Shown: positions 53,412 through 60,557 of the stretch, one piece after another | Numbering within the stretch: position 1 is the first letter of the stretch | Layout of the letters: each line of letters opens with the position of its first letter | Origin: Lysinibacter sp. HNR | Lineage (GTDB): Bacteria > Actinomycetota > Actinomycetes > Actinomycetales > Microbacteriaceae | NCBI RefSeq assembly: GCF_029760935.1 | Contig: NZ_CP121684.1 | Coordinates: forward strand, 806,001 to 870,000 | Direction of reading: 5' to 3' | DNA: 64,000 nt | Notes under the pieces: generated by a model | The model's database searches: none | Seen by the model: only the letters and a program-made list of their open reading frames with translations | What the model was told of the DNA's origin: nothing | Made by a program: the position numbers and the translations under genes

Positions 53412-54656
53412 GTGAAGAAAACAGTTCGCACGAGCACACTTGCGTGTGCAGTGATATCTACTCTGGCGCTGTCGGCGTGTGGTTTTGGCGGGGGAACATC
53501 GGGTGATTCGGGGGGAGCCAACACCATTAACCTGCTTGTTCCTACCTACTCCGACGGCACTAAGGGCCTGTGGGAAGACGTTATCTCTGGTTTTGAGGTA
53601 GAAAACCCCGACATCAACGTGTCTCTTGAGGTGCAGTCCTGGGACAATATCAACGATGTTATTAAAACCAAGGTTCAGGCAAACGCGGCTCCAGACATCC
53701 TCAATATCGATGCGTTTGCCGGTTTTGCGGCAGATGACCTGCTTTATCCTGCATCCGACGTTGTATCGCCTACGGTGCTAGACGATTTTCAACCTTCTCT
53801 TGCCCAGAACGCCTCCATCGACGGTGTGCAGTACGGGTTGCCGCTGATCGCCTCGGCACGCGCCATGTTCTATAACAAACAGCTTATGGAGCAGGCAGGG
53901 GTCACGGATATTCCGCAGACCTGGACCGAGCTGCTGAGTGCCTCCCAAAAGGTGCAGGCTCTCGGGAACGGCACCTACGGTTACGGAATGCCCCTGGGAA
54001 GCGAAGAAGCGCAGGCCGAAACCGGAATCTGGTTTTACGGTGGGGGAGGAGGGTATGGTGACGCCGCCCAGCTCACCATTGATGATCCCCTCAACGTAGC
54101 TGCCGCTGAAGAAATGAAGACGTTTATCGAGGGAAACGCTACCCAGCCCGACGCCGGCTCGAGCAATCGCACCCCCCTCATGAATGTTTTCATCCAGGGA
54201 AAAATTGGTTTTATCGTGGGACTGCCCCCCACCGTCGGACAGATCGACGAGAAAAATCCGGAGCTAGACTACGGCATAGCTCCTCTTGCCACAAAAGACG
54301 GGGTATCCATGACGCTCGGTGTTGCCGATCATCTGATGGCGTTCAAAAACGATGGACAAAAACAAGAGGCGATTAAGAAGTTCCTCGACTACTACTACAG
54401 CGCAGACGTCTACGTGCCGTGGGTGGAGGCGGAGGGTTTTCTTCCCACCACGCTCAGCGGATCGGACGCCCTTGCGGGGAATGAAACGCTCAAACCCTTC
54501 CTTGAGGTGCTGCCTGATGCTCAGTTTTACCCTTCCACCAATTCCGATTGGAGCACCGCTCAGGGGGCTATTCAGAGCCTGATGGGGCAGGTTGCCCAGG
54601 GCAAAGCCCCGGCGGAGGTACTGTCTCAGATTCAATCGCAAGTTGGCGGCAGGTAG
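53412..54656 (+). CDS. ABC transporter sugar-binding lipoprotein (CUT1 family), second locus
   Basis: 414 residues: a lipoprotein signal peptide (MKKTVRTSTLACAVISTLAL) with lipidated Cys23 in the LSAC box, a Gly/Ser linker and an SBP_bac_1-type domain (NLLVPTYSDGTKGLWEDVI; YGLPLIASARAMFYNKQLME). GTG 53412 has AAGGAAG upstream; the in-frame codon at 53343 has none and would push the signal peptide inward. The substrate is inferred to be an N-acetylated amino sugar or its glycoside. Confidence 0.93.
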   Translation: MKKTVRTSTLACAVISTLALSACGFGGGTSGDSGGANTINLLVPTYSDGTKGLWEDVISGFEVENPDINVSLEVQSWDNINDVIKTKVQANAAPDILNIDAFAGFAADDLLYPASDVVSPTVLDDFQPSLAQNASIDGVQYGLPLIASARAMFYNKQLMEQAGVTDIPQTWTELLSASQKVQALGNGTYGYGMPLGSEEAQAETGIWFYGGGGGYGDAAQLTIDDPLNVAAAEEMKTFIEGNATQPDAGSSNRTPLMNVFIQGKIGFIVGLPPTVGQIDEKNPELDYGIAPLATKDGVSMTLGVADHLMAFKNDGQKQEAIKKFLDYYYSADVYVPWVEAEGFLPTTLSGSDALAGNETLKPFLEVLPDAQFYPSTNSDWSTAQGAIQSLMGQVAQGKAPAEVLSQIQSQVGGR

Positions 54657-54668
54657 AGACAATAACTA

Positions 54669-55616
54669 ATGTCTAGTTCGGCGACGCATAAAGTCTCTCC
54701 CCGCTCCAAAGCCACTAGGCCCCCCAGAAGGCAGAAGCCCTTGGGGGAGGCGGTGCGGGCGCTACCCTGGGTGGGCCCCGCACTGCTTCTCATCATCGGG
54801 GTGGTGTTTTTCCCGGCGGGATATATGATCTTTGTCTCCACCCGCGAGGTGAGTCAATATGGGGTGGATCGGGGAGCCGCTGGTTTTGCGAACTATGCCG
54901 AGCTCTTTGCGCTTCCCCAGTTACCCGGTGTGCTTTTGCGAACGGCAATCTGGGTGATCGCAGTGGTGGGGCTTACCGTCTTGATCTCTCTGGCGCTTGC
55001 GCAGTTTTTAAACAAGCAATTTCCCGGTCGACGCATTGTGCGCATGTTTGTGATCGTCCCCTGGGCAGCGAGCGTGGTGATGACAACCACGGTCTTCTAC
55101 TACGGGCTGGATCCCTTTTACGGAATCATTAACAAGATGATGGTGGATATCGGGCTTCTCGATTCCAGCTACGGATTCACAAAAAATGTGGTTTCGGCCT
55201 TTACCGTTGCCATTCTGATCGCTGTGTTTGTTTCTCTGCCCTTTACCACCTACACGATTCTTGCCGGCTTACAGACCGTTTCGGCGGAGGTTATTGAGGC
55301 AGCCCGGATGGACGGGGCGCGTCCCTGGAAAATCTACACATCGATCGTCCTACCGCAGTTGCGCGGCGCGCTTGCCGTTGCCGTGTTGATAAACATCATT
55401 AATGTTTTTAACTCACTGCCCATTCTCAAGATTATGACCGGGTCAATTCCCGGATATGATGCCGACACCATTATGACCCTGATCTTTAAGCTATTGCAGG
55501 TGAATCAACGTCTTGATTTGGCTAGCGCACTCAGCGTGGTGGCTTTTGGGACCGTGATTTTTATCGTTGCCCTTTACGTATGGATCGTAAAACCCATGAA
55601 GGAGACCGACGAGTGA
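54669..55616 (+). CDS. ABC sugar transporter permease 1 (MalF-like), second locus
   Basis: 315 residues. A basic N-terminus (KVSPRSKATRPPRRQK) is followed by six predicted membrane segments and the EAA-type loop IEAARMDGARPWKIYTSIVL (about residue 212). It starts 12 bases after the binding-protein gene. Its stop overlaps the start of the second permease by four bases (GTGA). Confidence 0.93.
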   Translation: MSSSATHKVSPRSKATRPPRRQKPLGEAVRALPWVGPALLLIIGVVFFPAGYMIFVSTREVSQYGVDRGAAGFANYAELFALPQLPGVLLRTAIWVIAVVGLTVLISLALAQFLNKQFPGRRIVRMFVIVPWAASVVMTTTVFYYGLDPFYGIINKMMVDIGLLDSSYGFTKNVVSAFTVAILIAVFVSLPFTTYTILAGLQTVSAEVIEAARMDGARPWKIYTSIVLPQLRGALAVAVLINIINVFNSLPILKIMTGSIPGYDADTIMTLIFKLLQVNQRLDLASALSVVAFGTVIFIVALYVWIVKPMKETDE

Positions 55617-56593
55617 AAGAGGCCACGACCGATACCGTGGATGCCGGGGTCGCGAAAAAAGGTAATGAAGCGAGTCGTCCTATCGCTCAGAATTTAGCAA
55701 CGCTGGGTCGGGCAAAACCGTCCCCTGCTCCCGCCCGTCGCCGCCGACACTATGGTGATGACAGGGCCTCCGCGACGCGGGTGAGCATGCGAATGCTGGT
55801 GGGGTTTGTTGTCATCCTCGTATTTGTTGCTCCCTACGTGATTATGGTGCTTGGATCGCTTAAGAGTCGATCCGAGATTCTGAGTGTTCCCCCTTCTTTT
55901 CTGCCGGAAGAGTGGCGTTTTGATAACTACATCACCATGTGGTCCACCCCGGAGACACCCCTGGTGCAGAACCTTATCTCCACGATTGTCATCTCGGTGT
56001 GTGCGACACTGCTTGTTCTTCTGGTTGCGTTGCCCGCAGCCTACTACACGGCTCGTTTTAGGTTTCCGGGGCGACTTGTGTTTTTGTTTCTGGTGATTAC
56101 AACTCAGATGTTACAGCCCGCGGTTCTTGCTACCGGACTGTTCCGGCAGTTTAATACGGTGGGACTAAACGATACGTGGTTGGCTATGATCCTGGTGAAC
56201 GCCGCTTTTAACCTGTCTTTTGCTACCTGGATTATGCACAGTTTTTTTGCCGGTGTTCCCCGGGGTATTGAGGAGGCTGCTCAGCTTGATGGAGCGGGTA
56301 AAATGCGGGTGCTTTTTCAGGTGAACCTCCCGCTTGTTTGGCCCGGGATTGTCACCGCAATAATCTTTACCTTCGTGGCCAGCTGGAACGAGTTTGCAGC
56401 GAGCTTGGTTATTCTATCGACCGCTGGAAATCAGCCTCTCTCGGTGGCTCTTACCAAGTTTGTGGGTCAGTATGATTCGGCTTGGCAGTATGTTTTTGGT
56501 GCTTCTGTTGTTGCGATCGTTCCGGTAGTGATTCTCTTTATACTCATCGAAAAGCGTCTGGTGGGTGGTCTTGCCGCGGGTGCGGTTAAATAG
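55613..56593 (+). CDS. ABC sugar transporter permease 2 (MalG-like), second locus
   Basis: 326 residues. The first 65 are polar and Arg/Pro-rich, an unusually long cytoplasmic lead, then six membrane segments and the EAA loop EEAAQLDGAGKMRVLFQVNL. It ends with the MalG-type KRLVGGLAAGAVK. GTG 55613 has AAGGAG upstream and overlaps the previous stop. No ATPase gene follows, so a shared ATPase is needed, as in the first locus. Confidence 0.93.
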   Translation: MKEATTDTVDAGVAKKGNEASRPIAQNLATLGRAKPSPAPARRRRHYGDDRASATRVSMRMLVGFVVILVFVAPYVIMVLGSLKSRSEILSVPPSFLPEEWRFDNYITMWSTPETPLVQNLISTIVISVCATLLVLLVALPAAYYTARFRFPGRLVFLFLVITTQMLQPAVLATGLFRQFNTVGLNDTWLAMILVNAAFNLSFATWIMHSFFAGVPRGIEEAAQLDGAGKMRVLFQVNLPLVWPGIVTAIIFTFVASWNEFAASLVILSTAGNQPLSVALTKFVGQYDSAWQYVFGASVVAIVPVVILFILIEKRLVGGLAAGAVK

Positions 56594-56598
56594 AAAAT

Positions 56599-56626
56599 GG
56601 CCCCCGCGGTCAGTGCCGCGGAGGCC
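56599..56626 (+). terminator. GC-rich terminator hairpin after the second ABC operon
   Basis: GGCCCCCGCGG (56599-56609) pairs with CCGCGGAGGCC (56616-56626) at ten of eleven positions around a six-base loop. It begins six bases after the permease stop. Confidence 0.7.
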
Positions 56627-56669
56627 TCTGTCAAGACAAAAATCCGGGGGGAATTTTCGTTTTGACAGA
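56627..56669. repeat. Long imperfect inverted repeat next to the terminator
   Basis: A 17-position stem: the arm CTGTCAAGACAAAAAT (56628-56643) faces ATTTTCGTTTTGACAG (56653-56668), with one G-U and one mismatch and a nine-base G-rich loop, plus an extra T-A pair outside. It may be a second terminator. The TGTCAA ends also recall transposon termini, but no transposase is present. Confidence 0.5.
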
Positions 56670-56907
56670 AATTAGAGGGTGTCATTTGCGGGCACGTACG
56701 CCCCTCGCACGTGCCACACAATCACAAGATGTTTAGTCGTAAGACCTAGAGTTTTATATGCAAATCCCCAAATACCCTATGTGAACTGGCTTCCCCTGTT
56801 AGCTTTTTTCACTTCATCTGTGCTGACTCAATAAACTTTACTTTCCATTTGGTCGATTTTGTAAGATACCAAGTGGTTTGGGTGTTTTAAGTGATGAATT
56901 AAGTGTA

Positions 56908-56931
56908 TTTCACTCTTGCTTAAGGGTGAAA
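56908..56931. terminator. Hairpin in the A/T-rich part of the gap
   Basis: TTTCACTCTT (56908-56917) pairs with AAGGGTGAAA (56922-56931), ten pairs with one G-U, loop GCTT. It lies downstream of the minus-strand membrane gene and could terminate it. Confidence 0.4.
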
Positions 56932-57024
56932 TTAGGAGTTTCTTAGGTGTTTCTAAATTAATACCTATACGGGTGGGGTGTAAAAGCCAACGCGAAGGAG
57001 GATTGTTCTCCTGAGGGGTGCCGT

Positions 57025-57897
57025 CTAGGTTGCCGGAGAGCGATAGGGGTTGGGTGCGGACTGGGGGTCCGTCTCACCCGGGTAATTCGCGGTGAAATGG
57101 ATAAGCTCCCTATCCAAGCCCTCTTTCCTCACTCGGACATCGAAATAAATTACCGTGTAAAAGATGGACGACAAGACGAGGAGAAGCACGGTAACCGCTG
57201 CTGTAAAGATGGCTGTGCAACTGTTTGTCAGGATGAAACCTAAACCTGCGAAATGGAGTAGCGATCCACCAAAGGCAAAAGAAAAGGATAGGGGTATTAA
57301 AAGAACGACTGCCGCTGTAGAAATTATGAGGACAAAGAGCAGTACCGCCCCAAGAATCCGCCAAAAATGGCCGTGTGTGAGTTTCCACGAGCGGGAGAGC
57401 GCCTCACCCAACCCCAGATTTTCGATCACAATCGCTGGCGTAACGAAGATGAGCTTGATTCCCAACCAGACTATGGTGAGGACGGCCAGAGGGAGCAGCA
57501 CCGCCCACAAAAGGACGGCACCCCCGATAGCAAGAACTGTCTCGTGACCGGACGTCCTGGTCGACAGCACTAACAGGGCCAAGGGAGACAGCGCTATGAG
57601 TACCACGGCGGTGCCCACTGCGCTCATAAGTATCGTCCACAGGATGAGCGTCCAGAAACGTGGGCGGAGAAGTTGCCATATGCGGGCGAGTGTGGGCTTT
57701 CTGCCGAGGGCACCCTGAGTAACCCCGATTGATACCGCCCCGTGTATGAGGTTGGTGATGATCGCGACGAGGAAAAAATGTACAAAGCCCATAATAATAG
57801 CCACCAGGGCTACCCCGGTGAGGTGAAAACTCGCCTGTGATCGGGGTAGAAATGACTCGGTTATGGTGCGGGTAGAGTCGCACGACGTGAGGAGCAC
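57025..57897 (-). CDS. Multi-pass membrane protein (glycerophosphodiesterase membrane-domain type), start uncertain
   Basis: 290 residues from GTG 57897, the first conventional start codon in frame, but this start falls inside the first membrane segment. The frame stays open for 54 more codons upstream with protein-like sequence (see the next entry). About six hydrophobic segments alternate with cytoplasmic patches such as RSWKLTHGHFWRILG, typical of the actinobacterial proteins annotated as glycerophosphoryl diester phosphodiesterase membrane domain proteins. They often lie next to mtrA, as here. Function unknown. The C-terminus ends with a disordered NPYRSPAT. Confidence 0.75.
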   Translation of the reverse strand: MLLTSCDSTRTITESFLPRSQASFHLTGVALVAIIMGFVHFFLVAIITNLIHGAVSIGVTQGALGRKPTLARIWQLLRPRFWTLILWTILMSAVGTAVVLIALSPLALLVLSTRTSGHETVLAIGGAVLLWAVLLPLAVLTIVWLGIKLIFVTPAIVIENLGLGEALSRSWKLTHGHFWRILGAVLLFVLIISTAAVVLLIPLSFSFAFGGSLLHFAGLGFILTNSCTAIFTAAVTVLLLVLSSIFYTVIYFDVRVRKEGLDRELIHFTANYPGETDPQSAPNPYRSPAT

Positions 57898-58070
57898 GGC
57901 AAAGCTTAGTAGCGCATAGAGGCCGGCCCCGACTCCAAAGATAGACCAGAGAACGCTGCGGAAAGCGGTAAACGGTAGCGTGAGAAAATCACCCAGGCTT
58001 AGCGGGCGGAGTGGAACCGAACCGGGCTGGAATGTGTTCTGGCGATTATTCCAGTGCCATTATTATCCAT
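57898..58070 (-). pseudogene. Likely N-terminal part of the same membrane gene, no in-frame start codon
   Basis: From 58059 down to 57898 the same frame encodes a plausible N-terminus including GSVPLRPLSLGDFL (the conserved block that precedes the first helix in relatives) and the first membrane segment SVLWSIFGVGAGLYALLSF. No ATG, GTG or TTG occurs in it, and TAA TAA lies just before it. An ATG at 58068-58070 sits in another frame and would reach this one by a single -1 shift within its first codons. Either the gene is frameshifted here, or it uses an unusual start, or the sequence has an error. Confidence 0.55.
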
Positions 58071-58134
58071 CTGCTTATCATTGCATATTTTATTTTCAAT
58101 GTGTAGCGGTTACACCACGCTCAGCCAGGCACGA

Positions 58135-58140
58135 CATAAT
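58135..58140 (+). promoter_or_regulatory. Leaderless -10 element of mtrA
   Basis: CATAAT lies 13 to 8 bases before ATG 58148. No Shine-Dalgarno sequence is visible in the remaining seven bases. Confidence 0.5.
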
Positions 58141-58147
58141 AGAGAGT

Positions 58148-58831
58148 ATGAATCCCCGTATTCTTGTAGTCGATGATGATACTGCCCTGTCTGAAATGCT
58201 AGGGATCGTTTTGCAGCGCGAGGACTACACAACCGTTTTTTGTGCGGATGGGACGAAAGCTCTTGAGGTATTTCGTGAGGAACGTCCCGATTTGGTGCTG
58301 CTTGATGTGATGCTTCCCGGGCTCAGCGGAATCGAAATTTGTCGGCTTCTCCGATTGGAGTCCGGTGTCCCCATCATCATGCTCACGGCAAAAACAGACA
58401 CAACAGACGTGGTGCTCGGGCTCGATGCGGGTGCCGATGACTACGTGGTTAAGCCCTTTAACCCGGCCGAGCTGGTAGCGCGCATACGTACCCGGCTGCG
58501 ACCCGCCGTGGTTGAGGCGGCAGAGGAGGTGCGGGTGGGTGACCTGGTGCTTGACGTGGTTGGCCATGAGGTTCGTCGGGGAAATGAGCTTATCAACCTG
58601 ACGCCCCTGGAGTTTAATCTGCTGCTCACACTCGCTTCAAAACCGCAGCAGGTGTTTAGTCGGGAAACTCTTCTTGAACGAGTGTGGGGATATCAATATA
58701 AAGCGGATACGCGTCTTGTCAATGTGCATGTGCAACGCTTGCGGGCAAAGGTTGAAAAAGATCCTGAACAGCCCACCATTGTGACAACTGTGCGTGGAAT
58801 TGGGTACCGGGCTGGTGCCATCATCGATTGA
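58148..58831 (+). CDS. mtrA: Response regulator MtrA
   Basis: OmpR-family regulator of the MtrAB system, which in Actinobacteria controls cell-wall and division genes. 227 residues. The receiver domain has the acidic pocket VVDDD (8-12), phosphoacceptor Asp53 in LLDVMLPG, and Lys in VKPFNPAELVARI. The winged-helix DNA-binding domain covers about 130-225 (LTPLEFNLLLTLASKP; RLVNVHVQRLRAKVE; TVRGIGYR). ATG 58148 fits both the usual M-x-x-R-I-L-V-V start and a leaderless promoter; upstream in-frame codons belong to non-coding sequence. mtrB overlaps its end. Confidence 0.97.
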   Translation: MNPRILVVDDDTALSEMLGIVLQREDYTTVFCADGTKALEVFREERPDLVLLDVMLPGLSGIEICRLLRLESGVPIIMLTAKTDTTDVVLGLDAGADDYVVKPFNPAELVARIRTRLRPAVVEAAEEVRVGDLVLDVVGHEVRRGNELINLTPLEFNLLLTLASKPQQVFSRETLLERVWGYQYKADTRLVNVHVQRLRAKVEKDPEQPTIVTTVRGIGYRAGAIID

Positions 58832-60557
58832 ACCACCTCCCTCACCCACTGAGCGTGAGGCGGGGCAACCAACCGAAGCGATGCAGATACCACCGGGTTC
58901 GCGTTCTCGCAGACGTTTCTTGCGTAGTCTGGTACGCATCTACTCCCTTCTGAAAAGACGGTGGCTATCCTCCCTTAAACTGAGGACCATGACGGCTACC
59001 GGCCTGCTTACTGGTGTGGCTATTGTAGCGGGGGGAACCTATTTGCTCTTGAGCGTGGGGGGAGACCTCTTTAATACCCGGAAGCAGCAGATTCTAGCCG
59101 ATTCTCTACGGGCCACGATATCCGCTCAGCGTATGCTTGATGCCTCCGACTCCTCGGAGGGTGGAGTTTCGCTGACAAACCTCACCAGAACTATGCGTAA
59201 CGACGTGCGGGAAACTTCCGCGAGTCAAATGATCGCCCTGATACGCGTCCCGGGGCAGAATTTTTCGTTCGATGCCCCGCAGAACCAGGGCAGTGAAGGT
59301 TTCCCCATTAGCACTATCAGCGATGAAATGATTCATCGGGTGAATTCGGGAGAGGAATCGCAGTACTGGCAATCTGTCACTCTAAGGAACTCTCATGACG
59401 ATTCCGAGTCTGCCGGCATTGTTGTGGGCTCCCGGATCACGTTTCCCGGCTCGGGAGGGGAGTACGGACTCTATATTGGCTACAGCCTGAGCGACGCTGA
59501 GCGAACGCTGAGCTATGTGCAGAGAACGCTCGTGGTCACAGGGCTTTTTTTGATGCTCCTCCTGGGTCTTCTGGTCTGGACAATCCTTCGCCTGGTGTTC
59601 CGTCCCATCGGTGTTGCCGCCGACACCAGTAGGCGTTTAGCGGCGGGTGAGAACGATGTGCGTATGCCTACCCAGGGAGACGAGTCTTTTGATGTGCTCT
59701 CACAGTCGTTTAACGATATGGCTGATAGCCTGCAGAATCGGATTAGCGAGCTGGCAAAGCTCTCCACCATGCAGCAGCGTTTTGTCTCCGACGTGTCACA
59801 CGAGCTACGTACCCCTTTGACTACGATCCGTCTTGCCGGTGATGTGCTGTACTCGCAGCGAGAGAATCTTGATGCGGTGGGGGCACGAACCACGGAACTT
59901 TTGCGTACACAGATTGACCGCTTTGAAAAGCTTCTTGCCGATCTTCTTGAGATATCCCGCTACGATGCGGGATCGGTCACGCTCGAAACGGAGCCGACCA
60001 ACCTGGTCAATCTGGTGGAGGACGCAGTGGAAGGTCTCAGGAGCTTGGCTGAGGCGGCGAACGTTCAGGTGTATGTGGTTGCTCGCGGTGGGTATCTTGA
60101 TGCGGAGCTTGATCCTCGTCGGGTGACGCGTATCGTCAATAATCTTCTGGGTAATGCTATTGAACACGGCGAGGAACAGCCCGTTATCGTGACCGTTGAT
60201 TCCAACCAGACGGCGGTTGCCGTCACGGTGCGTGACTTTGGAGCGGGCATGACCGAGGAGGACTCTCGGAGGGTGTTTGATCGATTCTGGAGGGCCGATC
60301 CATCACGAAAGCGAACCCTGGGAGGAACCGGCCTGGGGCTGGCAATTTCGCTTGAGGATGCGCTGTCGCAGGGAGGAAAGCTCGACGTATGGTCGGCTCC
60401 AGGCCGGGGAACCTGCTTTCGGCTGACGCTTCCACGCAGCCAAGCGGTTCCCATCGGCTTTTCGCCGCTTTCGCTTGATCCAGGACCGGACAACTCCTCT
60501 CTCGATACCAACGTAAACGTTATCGAAAAGGGCACGCAGGAGAGGGGAAAACCGTGA
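58815..60557 (+). CDS. mtrB: Sensor histidine kinase MtrB
   Basis: Membrane kinase partner of MtrA. From GTG 58815 it has 580 residues; GTG 58794 or ATG 58881 are alternatives and no ribosome-binding site decides. Order: basic, Pro-rich cytoplasmic lead, membrane segment (TATGLLTGVAIVAGGTYLLL), extracytoplasmic sensor of about 150 residues, second segment (TLVVTGLFLMLLLGLLVW), HAMP (FRPIGVAADTSRRLAAGEND), H-box with phospho-His in VSDVSHELRTPLTT (about 328), N-box NNLLGNAIEHGE, and G-boxes DFGAGMTEED and GGTGLGLAI. It overlaps mtrA and lpqB, so all three are coupled. Confidence 0.95.
   Translation: MPSSIEPPPSPTEREAGQPTEAMQIPPGSRSRRRFLRSLVRIYSLLKRRWLSSLKLRTMTATGLLTGVAIVAGGTYLLLSVGGDLFNTRKQQILADSLRATISAQRMLDASDSSEGGVSLTNLTRTMRNDVRETSASQMIALIRVPGQNFSFDAPQNQGSEGFPISTISDEMIHRVNSGEESQYWQSVTLRNSHDDSESAGIVVGSRITFPGSGGEYGLYIGYSLSDAERTLSYVQRTLVVTGLFLMLLLGLLVWTILRLVFRPIGVAADTSRRLAAGENDVRMPTQGDESFDVLSQSFNDMADSLQNRISELAKLSTMQQRFVSDVSHELRTPLTTIRLAGDVLYSQRENLDAVGARTTELLRTQIDRFEKLLADLLEISRYDAGSVTLETEPTNLVNLVEDAVEGLRSLAEAANVQVYVVARGGYLDAELDPRRVTRIVNNLLGNAIEHGEEQPVIVTVDSNQTAVAVTVRDFGAGMTEEDSRRVFDRFWRADPSRKRTLGGTGLGLAISLEDALSQGGKLDVWSAPGRGTCFRLTLPRSQAVPIGFSPLSLDPGPDNSSLDTNVNVIEKGTQERGKP

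Larger units (their letters stand above)
56594..57024. other. 431-base intergenic region with several stem-loops
   Basis: It lies between two convergent genes, so no promoter is required. After two tandem hairpins (56599-56669) the sequence becomes strongly A/T-rich (about 56730-56970). It then holds a hairpin with T-rich and A-rich arms (56908-56931) and AGGAG/CTCCT (56996-57012). No ORF, tRNA or transposase remnant is recognised. Confidence 0.6.

Noticed and set aside
56627-56669. Insertion-sequence end
   Set aside because: The inverted repeat is compact like a hairpin, no transposase or target-site duplication is visible, and both neighbouring genes are intact at this side.
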